Positions 9,139 to 17,732 of a DNA stretch of 64,000 nt are shown piece by piece (the first letter of the stretch is position 1; the number at the start of each line of letters is the position of its first letter). The stretch is from CALBPI01 sp038531945 (GTDB lineage: Bacteria > Pseudomonadota > Gammaproteobacteria > Steroidobacterales > Woeseiaceae). The DNA is taken from positions 1 through 64,000 of the forward strand of contig JBCBBH010000006.1 in the NCBI GenBank assembly GCA_038531945.1. The letters run 5' to 3'. The translations under genes and the position numbers were made by a program. The notes beneath the pieces were generated by a model. The model did not search any database. It saw nothing but the letters and a program-made list of their open reading frames with translations, and had not been told where the DNA came from.

Positions 9139-10080
9139 ATGACCGTTGCTTTCGTGTTCCCCGGCCAGGGTTCCCAATCCGCTGGCATGCTCGGTGACAT
9201 CGCCGAATCTCGCCCCGCGATCCGCGAGACTTTCAAGGAAGCGTCCGAAGCGTTGGGCTACGACCTCTGGTCGATTTGCCAGGATGATCCCGACGGCCAT
9301 TTGGCCCGGACAGAAATCACGCAGCCGGCGTTGCTCACCGCCAGCGTGGCGCTTTGGCGAGAATGGTCGACGTCGGAAGGTGTTTCGCCCGTCGTCATGG
9401 CAGGGCACAGCCTCGGTGAATATTCCGCCCTGGTGTGTGCCGGCACCCTGGATTTCGCCGACGCGGTGCGTTTGGTCGAGCAGCGCGGTCGCTTCATGCA
9501 GGACGCCGTGCCGCACGGGGAAGGTGCAATGGCGGCAATCCTGGGGCTGGATGACGATGTGGTGCAGGCTGCCTGTGCGGCAGTGCAAGAGGGTGTGGTT
9601 GCACCGGCCAACTTCAATGCACCGGGTCAGGTGGTGATCGCGGGCGAAAAAACGGCCGTCGACGCGGCGATCGAACATTGCAAAGCTGGCGGCGCGCGGC
9701 GCGCGTTGCCACTGCCGGTGAGTGTGCCATCGCATTGTATGCTGATGCAGCCGGCGGCCGATCGTCTTGCCGAAGCGTTGGCGGAGATCACGATGACCTC
9801 GCCAGGACTGCCGGTTGTGAACAACGTCGACGTCAAGTCGCCGACCGACGCGGCCGATATCTGCGACGCCCTCATACGCCAGTTATTCAGTCCGGTGCGA
9901 TGGGTGGAAGTCATGCGCAGCCTGGGAAATCACAAGGTCACCACGATCGTGGAATGCGGCGCCGGCAATGTGCTGGCAGGACTACAAAAGCGGATTAATC
10001 GACAATTGACGGTCTTCTCGATCGAAAAGCCAGCCGTTTTTGACGAGGCTTTGAGCGCGACATCTCTAGAGGCGGGGTGA
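9139..10080 (+). CDS. fabD: malonyl-CoA:ACP transacylase
   Basis: 313 residues, full length. It loads malonate from CoA onto acyl carrier protein for fatty-acid synthesis in the cytoplasm. Visible motifs are VFPGQGSQ at the N-terminus, the nucleophile elbow AGHSLGEYSAL (Ser91), RGRFMQDAVP with the substrate-binding Arg, and VPSHCMLM with the catalytic-dyad His. It is the first gene of the fab run, and its TGA sits 2 bases before the fabG ATG. Confidence 0.95.
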   Translation: MTVAFVFPGQGSQSAGMLGDIAESRPAIRETFKEASEALGYDLWSICQDDPDGHLARTEITQPALLTASVALWREWSTSEGVSPVVMAGHSLGEYSALVCAGTLDFADAVRLVEQRGRFMQDAVPHGEGAMAAILGLDDDVVQAACAAVQEGVVAPANFNAPGQVVIAGEKTAVDAAIEHCKAGGARRALPLPVSVPSHCMLMQPAADRLAEALAEITMTSPGLPVVNNVDVKSPTDAADICDALIRQLFSPVRWVEVMRSLGNHKVTTIVECGAGNVLAGLQKRINRQLTVFSIEKPAVFDEALSATSLEAG

Positions 10081-10082
10081 GA

Positions 10083-10832
10083 ATGAACGGTATTTTTTCG
10101 AAAGACACACTTACAGATCGCGTCGCTCTGGTAACCGGTGCATCGCGCGGCATCGGTGCCGCTATTGCGGATCATCTGGCCGAAGCGGGTGCGACAGTAA
10201 TCGGAACCGCGACGTCTGATGCGGGTGCAGCGAAGATATCCGACCGACTCGGCGACGCCGGTCGGGGCGCGGTGTTGGACGTTTCAGATCCAGCCAGCAT
10301 CGAGTCGCTTGCGAGCGCGTTGAAAGCCGACGCCCCGACGATCCTCGTGCATAACGCGGGTATTACCCGCGATAACCTACTAATGCGGATGCAGGACGAC
10401 GAGTGGGGCGCTGTGCTGAATACGAACCTGACGGGCGTATTTCGGCTCACCAAGGCGCTGATTCGTCCGATGATGAAGCAGCGCTTCGGTCGCATCATCG
10501 CGATTTCATCAGTCGTTGGGACAACCGGAAACCCAGGTCAGGCCAACTATTCGGCCGCGAAGGCCGGGCTAGGCGGCTTCGTCCGTTCGGTTGCGCGCGA
10601 GCTCGGCAGCCGCGGCGTAACCGCCAATTTGATCGCGCCTGGGTTTATCGAGACGGATATGACCGATGTGTTGACGGAGGAGCAGAAAGCGGCAATGTTG
10701 AGCCAGGTCCCTTCGGGAACCCTTGGGAAACCTGCCGATATCGCTGCAGCAGCGGTTTACCTGGCGAGCCCAGCCGGTGGCTACATTACGGGCGAGACGC
10801 TGCATATCAACGGCGGCATGGCAATGAATTGA
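10083..10832 (+). CDS. fabG: 3-oxoacyl-ACP reductase
   Basis: NADPH-dependent short-chain dehydrogenase that reduces 3-ketoacyl-ACP. Glycine motif LVTGASRGIGAAIA, NNAG-type motif as HNAGITRD, catalytic Ser in AISSVVG, and YxxxK in NYSAAKAG (Tyr156, Lys160). The ATG at 10083 is chosen over a GTG at 10077 because GGGGTGAG lies just upstream. The product is then 249 residues. It is coupled to fabD. Confidence 0.94.
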   Translation: MNGIFSKDTLTDRVALVTGASRGIGAAIADHLAEAGATVIGTATSDAGAAKISDRLGDAGRGAVLDVSDPASIESLASALKADAPTILVHNAGITRDNLLMRMQDDEWGAVLNTNLTGVFRLTKALIRPMMKQRFGRIIAISSVVGTTGNPGQANYSAAKAGLGGFVRSVARELGSRGVTANLIAPGFIETDMTDVLTEEQKAAMLSQVPSGTLGKPADIAAAAVYLASPAGGYITGETLHINGGMAMN

Positions 10833-10836
10833 AGCC

Positions 10837-10867
10837 TTGCGTTTTTGCCGTGCAGATTTTGTATAAT
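10837..10867 (+). promoter_or_regulatory. candidate sigma70 promoter of acpP
   Basis: A perfect TATAAT at 10862-10867 follows TTGCGT at 10837-10842 with a 19-base spacer, directly after the fabG stop and about 85 bases before acpP. A separate promoter would allow acyl carrier protein to be made at higher level than the enzymes. The -10 is strong; the -35 and its spacing are weak. Confidence 0.55.
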
Positions 10868-10950
10868 AGCCGGATGCCCGGGGGCGGTTGGACGCGATCC
10901 ATATTTCGCTAAGTGGCTAAACTGTATAGATTTATGAGGATTCTCAGCCA

Positions 10951-11190
10951 ATGAGCAGTATTGAAGACCAGGTCAAGAGCATTGTTGCCGAGCAGCTTGG
11001 TGTGAACAAGGAAGAAGTCACCAACGCGGCATCTTTCGTCGATGATCTCGGAGCAGATTCACTGGACACCGTAGAGTTGGTGATGGCGCTCGAGGAGGAG
11101 TTTGAGACTGAGATTCCGGACGAAGACGCCGAGAAGATCACGACCGTGCAACAGGCCATTGATTACGTCAACGCACGCAAGTCCAGCTAA
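10951..11190 (+). CDS. acpP: acyl carrier protein
   Basis: 79-residue acidic helical protein. The phosphopantetheine attachment site is LGADSLDTVEL with Ser37. Carries growing acyl chains in fatty-acid synthesis and supplies the PlsB/PlsC-type acyltransferases found elsewhere in the window. A GAGGA-like ribosome-binding site (atgaggattctc) lies before the start. It has its own candidate promoter upstream and a stem-loop downstream. Confidence 0.97.
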   Translation: MSSIEDQVKSIVAEQLGVNKEEVTNAASFVDDLGADSLDTVELVMALEEEFETEIPDEDAEKITTVQQAIDYVNARKSS

Positions 11191-11240
11191 TTTGTTGCAT
11201 TCGGAGGTGCACGCCCTTTAGGTGTTGCATCGGATTCAGT

Positions 11241-11269
11241 AGTCCGGCGCCTTTCATAGGCGCCGGATT
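11241..11269 (+). terminator. stem-loop between acpP and fabF
   Basis: A perfect 8-bp stem, CCGGCGCC (11244-11251) with GGCGCCGG (11259-11266) around a 7-base loop, extends by A-U, G-U and U-A pairs to 11 bp. It is followed by attccgttt rather than a clean T-run, and lies 18 bases before the fabF start. It could be a partial terminator or a processing/stability hairpin that lowers fabF relative to acpP. Confidence 0.6.
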
Positions 11270-11287
11270 CCGTTTGAGAGTCATAGC

Positions 11288-12535
11288 ATGAGCAAACAAC
11301 GAGTTGTCGTTACTGGCATGGGCATCATCTCGCCGGTAGGGAACGATATACAGACCGCGTGGAACGCAGTCGTCGAAGGTCGTCCGGGCATTAGTGCGAT
11401 CGACAGTTTCGATGTCAGTGAGTTCACGACGCGGTTCGGCGGTTGTGTCCGTGGCTTCGATCCCGAGGCATTCGGAGTTCCGCGGAAGGAAGCTCGCAAA
11501 ATAGACACCTTTATTCAGTACGGCATCGCGTCTTGCAATCAGGCACTCGAAGACAGCGGCATCGAAGTCACAGAGCAGAACGCGGAGCGGATCGGCGTAC
11601 TGATGGGTGCAGGTATTGGCGGCATTGGCACAATTGAGGCCAATCACGAGAAGTATCTGGCTGCGAAAAGTCCAAGAAAAATTTCGCCGTTTTTCGTGCC
11701 GGGGAGCATCATCAACATGATCTCGGGTCACGTCAGCATGATGCATGGTCTGACCGGCCCCAATCTGAGTGTCGTCACTGCTTGTACTACGTCTACGCAC
11801 GCGGTTGGCCTCGCTGCAAGAACCATTGCATACGGCGATGCCGATGTGATGCTCGCGGGCGGCGCTGAATACGCGACTACGCCGATGGGACTTGGCGGGT
11901 TCTGTGCTGCAAGAGCATTGTCGACCCGCAACGATGATCCAGGCCGTGCGAGCAGACCCTTTGATCGCGATCGAGATGGGTTTGTGCTCGGCGATGGCGC
12001 GGGAGCGCTGGTGCTTGAGTCATACGATCATGCGAAGGCACGGGGAGCGACAATCTATGCGGAGTTGGCGGGCTTTGGAATGAGTGGCGATGCCTTTCAC
12101 ATCACCTCACCGCCGGAAGATGGGCATGGTGCAAGACGCAGCATGCAAAATGCTGTTCGAGACGCTGGATTGAACCCGTCGGATATCGACTATCTGAACG
12201 GTCACGCAACGTCGACGATTGCAGGTGATATCGCCGAGACTGTCGCTATCAAGCATGCCTTCGGTGATCACGCGAGCAAAATTGCAGTTAGTGCCACCAA
12301 GTCAGTAACGGGTCACCTGTTGGGTGCCGCTGGAGCTGTCGAGGCGATTTTCAGCATCTTAGCTTTGCGCGACGGAGTCATCCCGCCAACGGTCAATCTG
12401 GACAATCCGGATCCGCAGTGCGATCTCGACTACGTCCCGCATACGGCGAGGTCGGCCGAGCTCAATGCGGTGGCGTCTAACTCATTCGGATTCGGTGGCA
12501 CCAACGGCACTTTGGTGTTCAAAAAGGCACCGTAG
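11288..12535 (+). CDS. fabF: 3-oxoacyl-ACP synthase II
   Basis: 415 residues; condenses malonyl-ACP with acyl-ACP. The catalytic Cys166 lies in VVTACTTSTHAVG. The first histidine is in LNGHATSTIAGD and the second in KSVTGHLLGAAG, completing the Cys-His-His triad. The usual AHGTST is here GHATST, a small swap around the conserved His. A glycine-rich SFGFGGTNGTLVF loop ends the protein. It follows acpP and precedes pabB. Confidence 0.95.
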   Translation: MSKQRVVVTGMGIISPVGNDIQTAWNAVVEGRPGISAIDSFDVSEFTTRFGGCVRGFDPEAFGVPRKEARKIDTFIQYGIASCNQALEDSGIEVTEQNAERIGVLMGAGIGGIGTIEANHEKYLAAKSPRKISPFFVPGSIINMISGHVSMMHGLTGPNLSVVTACTTSTHAVGLAARTIAYGDADVMLAGGAEYATTPMGLGGFCAARALSTRNDDPGRASRPFDRDRDGFVLGDGAGALVLESYDHAKARGATIYAELAGFGMSGDAFHITSPPEDGHGARRSMQNAVRDAGLNPSDIDYLNGHATSTIAGDIAETVAIKHAFGDHASKIAVSATKSVTGHLLGAAGAVEAIFSILALRDGVIPPTVNLDNPDPQCDLDYVPHTARSAELNAVASNSFGFGGTNGTLVFKKAP

Positions 12536-12544
12536 TGATCGGTG

Positions 12545-13927
12545 ATGGCGCAGTCACTCGTTAGAGTGCTGCCAGGCGAGGTACCGGAATTGTTGGACCT
12601 CGTCTCGCACTATCCGGATCGCTATCCGGGTCTTCTCAGCTCCGAGGGTGGGGCCTCCGAGGAGGCCGTTGATGTCCTGTTCGCACTACCCACTGGCGGC
12701 ATCGCGTCGGTGCAGGGAAATCCTGAGCGAGTGACGGGATGGGGCACCGGTGCGCGCTTTGCGAATCCTAAGCGGTTTACTGATTCGCTGGATGACTGGT
12801 GGCGCGCTGAGCGTACAGCGATCGATTCGAGATTGCCGTTTGCGGGCGGATGGTGCGTGTTTTTGTCGTACGAGTTCGCGGCGGAAGTCGAGCCGTCACT
12901 CGATCTCACCTACGACCCGGCGCAACCGCTGGCGGTCGCGTTGCGATGTCCGGCTGCCATTGTTGTGATACGCGGCGCGCAAACACGCGCTTACGCTGTG
13001 GTCGAGGAAGCGCACGCAAGCGCGATGTCGACGCTGACACGGGACTATAAACGCGCACAGGAGCGTCAGTGGTCAGTGCCGGCCGCGCCTCGCGCATCAC
13101 TCGAGTCGGGCAACGCCGATGTGTTTCAGGCAGCTGTGGCGCACGCGAAGACGGCTATCGAGGCGGGGGAGGTCTATCAGGCAAACCTGTCGCGGCAGTG
13201 GCGTGGGGCCTACAGTCGTCAAAATGCCTGTGCACTGTACGCGGCATTGCGAGAGAGCAATCCGGCACCGTTTTCCGCGCTTGTACGCCTACCGGAAATG
13301 GATGTTGTCTCTTCATCCCCCGAACGGTTGGTACGCGTTCAGGGGAATTTGGTATCGACTCGGCCGATCGCCGGTACGCGACCCCGTGGCACGACGCCCG
13401 CCGCGGACGCGGCGCTGATTCAGGAGCTGACGTCGCACCCAAAAGAATTGGCAGAACATGTCATGCTAATCGATCTGGAACGTAATGATCTTGGGAGAAT
13501 TTGTGTGCCAGGTAGCGTCGAGGTGGATGAGTACATGACCGTCGAATCGTATGCGCACGTACACCATATCGTGTCGAATGTGCGCGGCGTGTTGCGCACC
13601 GATGTGACCCCCGGAGAAGTGCTTAGTGCGCTGTTCCCGGGTGGCACGATCACCGGGTGTCCAAAAGTTCGGTGTATGGAGCTGATCTCGCAACTTGAGC
13701 AACGAACGCGCGGTGCGTACACGGGATCTCTGGGTTACCTGAATCGATCTGGCGACATGGACCTGAACATTCTGATCCGCACGCTGACACTGATCGAGCA
13801 GGAGGTTCGTTGTTCGGCAGGGGCAGGCATAGTCGCCGATTCCGATCCGACACATGAGCTTCTTGAGACAAACGCCAAAGCGCTGGGCATGCTTCGCGCG
13901 GTTGGTATGCAAGAGACGACCGCGTGA
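12545..13927 (+). CDS. pabB: aminodeoxychorismate synthase component I
   Basis: 460 residues of the chorismate-binding (TrpE/PabB) family, making 4-amino-4-deoxychorismate for folate. Motifs: AGEVYQANLSRQW, FSALVRLP, ELAEHVMLIDLERNDLGRI, and FPGGTITGCPKVRCMELI. The PIKGT nucleophile motif of E. coli PabB is here PIAGT, with Ala276 at the lysine position, as in TrpE. The assignment as PabB rests on the adjoining pabC. The start is ATG 12545 (a GTG at 12542 is possible). It ends TGATGA with pabC. Confidence 0.88.
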   Translation: MAQSLVRVLPGEVPELLDLVSHYPDRYPGLLSSEGGASEEAVDVLFALPTGGIASVQGNPERVTGWGTGARFANPKRFTDSLDDWWRAERTAIDSRLPFAGGWCVFLSYEFAAEVEPSLDLTYDPAQPLAVALRCPAAIVVIRGAQTRAYAVVEEAHASAMSTLTRDYKRAQERQWSVPAAPRASLESGNADVFQAAVAHAKTAIEAGEVYQANLSRQWRGAYSRQNACALYAALRESNPAPFSALVRLPEMDVVSSSPERLVRVQGNLVSTRPIAGTRPRGTTPAADAALIQELTSHPKELAEHVMLIDLERNDLGRICVPGSVEVDEYMTVESYAHVHHIVSNVRGVLRTDVTPGEVLSALFPGGTITGCPKVRCMELISQLEQRTRGAYTGSLGYLNRSGDMDLNILIRTLTLIEQEVRCSAGAGIVADSDPTHELLETNAKALGMLRAVGMQETTA

Positions 13928-14691
13928 TGAATAGCCCACTGGAGCTGGACAATCGTGGCCTCGCTTACGGAGACGGCTTATTTGAGACTTGTCGGGTTCG
14001 GCGAGGACTTGTGCCCTGGCTCGATCGACATTTGTCGCGACTGAAAAAAGGAGCCGAGGTGCTCCGTCTGGATTGGCAGAGCATTCACACCGGGTTGCAA
14101 CAAGAGCTGCGAGACGTGCTGGAACAGGCTCCCGATTCTGATTGGGTGAAACTGATCGTCACGCGGACGGCGCGCGGACGAGGCTATGCGCCGACGACTA
14201 CCACAGCAATGCGATTCTGGCAGACGGGGCCAATGAAACCTGCGACTGAGCGCGTGAGTATCGGAGGCTTTGTGTCCCGGTCGGGCGGAGATCCAGTCCT
14301 GGCGGGTTTAAAGCACCTAAATCGACTGCCCGACGTGCTTGCGACCGGCGGGCCTGATGAGCAAGGCGAGCGGCTGATCCTTGATGCTCAAGGAAGAGTC
14401 GTTTGCGCGACCAGCAGTAACGTTTTTTTCGTGGTCGACGGCGAGGTTTTGACGCCGCGACTGATCTCACAGGGCGTGCGCGGCGTCATGGCCGAATGGG
14501 TCAGCGAGCAGATCGATGTCAGGCGTTGCGCCATAGCCCACGGTATGGTGTCGCTGGCCTCCGAGTGTTTCCTGACGAACGCGTTGCGAGGCGTAATTTC
14601 CGTCAGTGAAATCGCAAAGCAACCGTTCTCGCTCGATACCCCGGTCGCGAACGGGTTACGATCCCGTCTACTGAAGTCATCCTGGGCTTGA
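13927..14691 (+). CDS. pabC: aminodeoxychorismate lyase
   Basis: PLP-dependent fold-IV enzyme, 254 residues; converts aminodeoxychorismate to 4-aminobenzoate and pyruvate. Family features are the early NRGLAYGDGLFETCRV and the catalytic-lysine region GGDPVLAGLKHLNRLPDVL. Its ATG shares bases with the pabB stop (TGATG), which pairs the two functions and supports reading the upstream gene as pabB. It could be mistaken for a branched-chain aminotransferase, but length and context fit PabC. Confidence 0.9.
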   Translation: MNSPLELDNRGLAYGDGLFETCRVRRGLVPWLDRHLSRLKKGAEVLRLDWQSIHTGLQQELRDVLEQAPDSDWVKLIVTRTARGRGYAPTTTTAMRFWQTGPMKPATERVSIGGFVSRSGGDPVLAGLKHLNRLPDVLATGGPDEQGERLILDAQGRVVCATSSNVFFVVDGEVLTPRLISQGVRGVMAEWVSEQIDVRRCAIAHGMVSLASECFLTNALRGVISVSEIAKQPFSLDTPVANGLRSRLLKSSWA

Positions 14692-14694
14692 TCG

Positions 14695-15753
14695 ATGAAA
14701 CGCGGGCTACTGATATTGATCGCTCTTACAGCACTGGCTGCTGCCTGTGCTGCGGGTGGATGGTATTGGTTGAATGACTATGCCCGGACGCCGATGCAGC
14801 ATCAGTCCGACTACGCGCTGACGGTGGAACCGGGGCAGACACTGGGCGCGATCCTTGAGGTTTTGGCGGCTGACAATGTGATCGCTCACCCCCGGGCGGT
14901 GCGTTGGCACGCGCGTCTTGCCGACCGAGGTAATCAGATCCAGGCGGGCCGCTACACGCTGACGCCCGGACTGACTCCCTCCGGGTTGCTCGATCAGTTA
15001 CGTGATGGTGCGGTTGATCTGGTGCGCGTGCAATTCATCGAAGGTTGGACGGCCGCGCAGGCGGTCGAGGCCGTCATCCAGCATTCGGATATTGCAAATG
15101 ATCTGGATATCGCGATCGAACACCGAGCCGATGGTGTGGCGTTTTTGTCGGAGACTGCGAGCGATGCCCTGATTTCTGCGCTTGACCTGGAGGTCGACAA
15201 CATTGAAGGGTGGCTGTATCCGGACACCTATCAGTTTGCGCCCGGCACCAAGGCTTCCGAGTTATTGCGCCTCGCGCACCAAAAAATGCAACGTGAACTG
15301 GATGCGGCGTGGCTCGGTCGTAGAGTCCGGGATACGCTTCCCGACAAACGTGCGATGCTGACGCTGGCCTCAATCGTTGAGAAAGAAACGAGCCGCGATG
15401 ATGAGCGTGCCGAAATCGCCGGAGTGTTCGATCGACGATTGGTTCGGTCGATGCGCCTGCAGACCGATCCCACCGTGATCTACGGTGTTGGCATCCGTTA
15501 TGACGGCGATATTCGGCGCCGCGACCTTACCGACGACAACCGGTACAACACCTACAGGATCGATGGTCTGCCGCCGACCCCGATCGCGCTCGCAGGAAGA
15601 GCATCCCTGGATGCGGTGGCTAACCCCAGCGATGGGAGTGCGTTGTTTTTCGTCGCGAGCGGTGATTCTGATGGGCGACATGTTTTTACAGATTCTGTTG
15701 AGGCGCACGAGCGTGCCGTGCAGCAATACCTGAAAAAAATCAGGAATCAGTAG
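14695..15753 (+). CDS. mltG: endolytic murein transglycosylase
   Basis: 352 residues. An N-terminal membrane anchor (LLILIALTALAAACAAGGWYW) is followed by a LysM-like region and the YceG domain. Motifs are EGWLYPDTYQFAPG and LASIVEKETSRDDE, in which Glu229 should be the catalytic acid, then LQTDPTVIYG and YNTYRIDGLPPTPI. It cuts nascent glycan strands in the periplasm and may set their length. It starts 3 bases after pabC. Confidence 0.94.
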   Translation: MKRGLLILIALTALAAACAAGGWYWLNDYARTPMQHQSDYALTVEPGQTLGAILEVLAADNVIAHPRAVRWHARLADRGNQIQAGRYTLTPGLTPSGLLDQLRDGAVDLVRVQFIEGWTAAQAVEAVIQHSDIANDLDIAIEHRADGVAFLSETASDALISALDLEVDNIEGWLYPDTYQFAPGTKASELLRLAHQKMQRELDAAWLGRRVRDTLPDKRAMLTLASIVEKETSRDDERAEIAGVFDRRLVRSMRLQTDPTVIYGVGIRYDGDIRRRDLTDDNRYNTYRIDGLPPTPIALAGRASLDAVANPSDGSALFFVASGDSDGRHVFTDSVEAHERAVQQYLKKIRNQ

Positions 15754-15757
15754 TCGT

Positions 15758-16399
15758 ATGCGCCGAGGTTATTTTGTTTCGTTCGAGGGTCTTGAAGGCG
15801 TCGGCAAGACCACTGCGATCGCGTGTTTCTCAGAGTTACTGGATTCCCACGAAATCGACTATGTGACCACGCGCGAGCCAGGTGGGACCGAAACTGCGGA
15901 ACAGATTCGTCAGCTTGTTCTCGCGTCGCGAGACGAAACAATGACAGATATGACTGAGTTGTTGTTGATGTTCGCGGCGCGTGCGCAGAACGTCGATAAC
16001 ATCATTCGGCCCGCGCTCGATCGGGGGCAGTGGGTTGTCTCTGATCGCTTTACCGATGCCACGCTGGCGTATCAGGGCTACGGACGCGGTTTGTCGTTGG
16101 AGTGGATCGAGCGCTTGGCCAAATGGGTGCACGGCGACCTTTGGCCGGATGCCACAATCCTCCTAACGGCTGATCGCCATCATGCCGAAGATCGCTTGGG
16201 TCGGCGCGGTGCGCCCCGTGATCGGATTGAGCAGGAACGCACGGAGTTTTTCGAACGAGCTGGCAGAGGTTACGAGAGGCTCTTGGAGAAACACCCCACA
16301 CGCTTCCATCGTATCGATGCAAATCAGGACCTCGACGGTGTTTCTGGTCAGTTGGAACGACTCGCCAACAGCATGGTCAGTCGGTGGCGCCAGCGATGA
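15758..16399 (+). CDS. tmk: thymidylate kinase
   Basis: 213 residues; phosphorylates dTMP to dTDP. P-loop GLEGVGKT (11-18), the DRF motif in VVSDRFTDATLAYQG, and a lid-region RRGAPRDRIEQE. It starts 4 bases after mltG and its TGA overlaps the holB ATG (ATGA). Confidence 0.96.
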   Translation: MRRGYFVSFEGLEGVGKTTAIACFSELLDSHEIDYVTTREPGGTETAEQIRQLVLASRDETMTDMTELLLMFAARAQNVDNIIRPALDRGQWVVSDRFTDATLAYQGYGRGLSLEWIERLAKWVHGDLWPDATILLTADRHHAEDRLGRRGAPRDRIEQERTEFFERAGRGYERLLEKHPTRFHRIDANQDLDGVSGQLERLANSMVSRWRQR

Positions 16400-17343
16400 C
16401 TCTGCTGCCATGGCTCGAGCCGATTGCAGAGACCTTCAGCCGGCAAATGATTGCTGACCGACTGGGTCACGCGTTGCTGTTGCAAGGGCCGAAAGGGGTG
16501 GGCAAACACACTCTGGCGATGTGGTTGGTGCAGCGCTTGCTGGGACTCGAACCCGCAGGACCCGAAACCCGTCTGGCGGAGATCTCTCCGGATTTTGTCT
16601 ATGTGACGCCGGAAGAGAAAAAGCACACGATTTCGGTCAATCAGATCCGTGAGTTGGGCGAGACGCTGACGTTGTCGAGTCACGGTGCCAGAGGTATCGC
16701 GACGCTAATCGAACCGGCCGAGCAGATGACCACGGCGGCGGCCAATGCGTTGCTCAAGACACTCGAGGAGCCGGTGGCGCAACGGTGGATCATCTTGCTA
16801 AGCCACGATGCAGCTCGTCTCCCAGCGACTGTCCTCAGTCGCTGCGAGCGGATTTCTATTGCCGCGCCGGCGACCGATGCGGCGACCGAGTGGTTGGTTT
16901 CTTGCGGCTTGGCCCTCACAGATGTCCAACAAGCGCTCGCGTGGGTCAACGGCGCGCCGCTGCTGGCGCAATCGTTGATCGAGTCGGGCGAGATCGCCAC
17001 ATTGATTCGATTGCGCAGCCAGCTCCGTGAGTTGCTGGGTGGGCGGGGCTCCGCGCTGGAGGTCGCCGCCGAGGCTGAGGTTCTGGGTTTTGAGCGAACG
17101 CTGGAGGCGGTGCGCATGACGGCTATTGAGACAATTCGCTCGGAAAGTGGTCTCGAAGTGGGAGCTGGGTCGGATTTTTCAGGTTATGTCATAGACCTCG
17201 CTGGGCTGTTTTGTTATCTAGAGACCCTGAATCGCGCAACGCGCCTGCAACCCGGCAGCTTCAATGCGGAGTTGACGATGGAAGCGCTGTTGATTCCCTG
17301 GACCAATGGGTTCCGGCAATCCGCGCAAACGATGATCGTGTAA
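16396..17343 (+). CDS. holB: DNA polymerase III delta-prime subunit
   Basis: 315 residues, AAA+ clamp-loader subunit. Walker-A-like GPKGVGKHT (31-39), NALLKTLEEP sensor region, and LSRCERI. Start at ATG 16396 in overlap with tmk is preferred to a GTG at 16384. The four-cysteine zinc module present in the E. coli protein is missing: the chain goes directly from RLLGLEPAG to SPDFVYV. Flanked by tmk and a PilZ gene, a common gammaproteobacterial order. Confidence 0.9.
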   Translation: MTLLPWLEPIAETFSRQMIADRLGHALLLQGPKGVGKHTLAMWLVQRLLGLEPAGPETRLAEISPDFVYVTPEEKKHTISVNQIRELGETLTLSSHGARGIATLIEPAEQMTTAAANALLKTLEEPVAQRWIILLSHDAARLPATVLSRCERISIAAPATDAATEWLVSCGLALTDVQQALAWVNGAPLLAQSLIESGEIATLIRLRSQLRELLGGRGSALEVAAEAEVLGFERTLEAVRMTAIETIRSESGLEVGAGSDFSGYVIDLAGLFCYLETLNRATRLQPGSFNAELTMEALLIPWTNGFRQSAQTMIV

Positions 17344-17356
17344 AGAGAACCTCTCA

Positions 17357-17695
17357 ATGACCAAACCGGGCCTGCTACAGCTGACAATCAAAGACAAGAG
17401 TGCGCTCTATCTCGCGTACATGCCCTATGTCAAAAACGGTGGTTTGTTTATTCCAACCAACAGCTCATACCGGTTGGGTGACGAGGTCTTCATGCTGCTC
17501 AATCTGATGGGCGAGGACGAACGTTTGCCTGTTGCGGGAAAGGTTATTTGGATTACCCCAAAAGGTGCGCAAGGGCAGAGGACGGCAGGGATCGGCGTAC
17601 AGTTCTCCGAGCAAGACCAGGGCAATACACAGAAGAAAATTGAGAACTATCTCGCCGGTGCACTCGGCGGTGACAAAGCGACACACACGATGTGA
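17357..17695 (+). CDS. pilZ: PilZ-domain protein
   Basis: 112 residues, a single PilZ-type beta barrel, as in the type IV pilus protein found after holB in many gammaproteobacteria. The pattern LYLAYMPYVKNGGLFIPT, VFMLLNLMGEDERLPV and AGIGVQFSEQD is typical. The RxxxR and DxSxxG motifs of c-di-GMP-binding PilZ domains are not visible, so direct c-di-GMP binding is unlikely. It starts 13 bases after holB. Confidence 0.85.
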   Translation: MTKPGLLQLTIKDKSALYLAYMPYVKNGGLFIPTNSSYRLGDEVFMLLNLMGEDERLPVAGKVIWITPKGAQGQRTAGIGVQFSEQDQGNTQKKIENYLAGALGGDKATHTM

Positions 17696-17732
17696 TTCGG
17701 TGCCCGCGTTGGGCTACCGGTCAGATTCAGCG

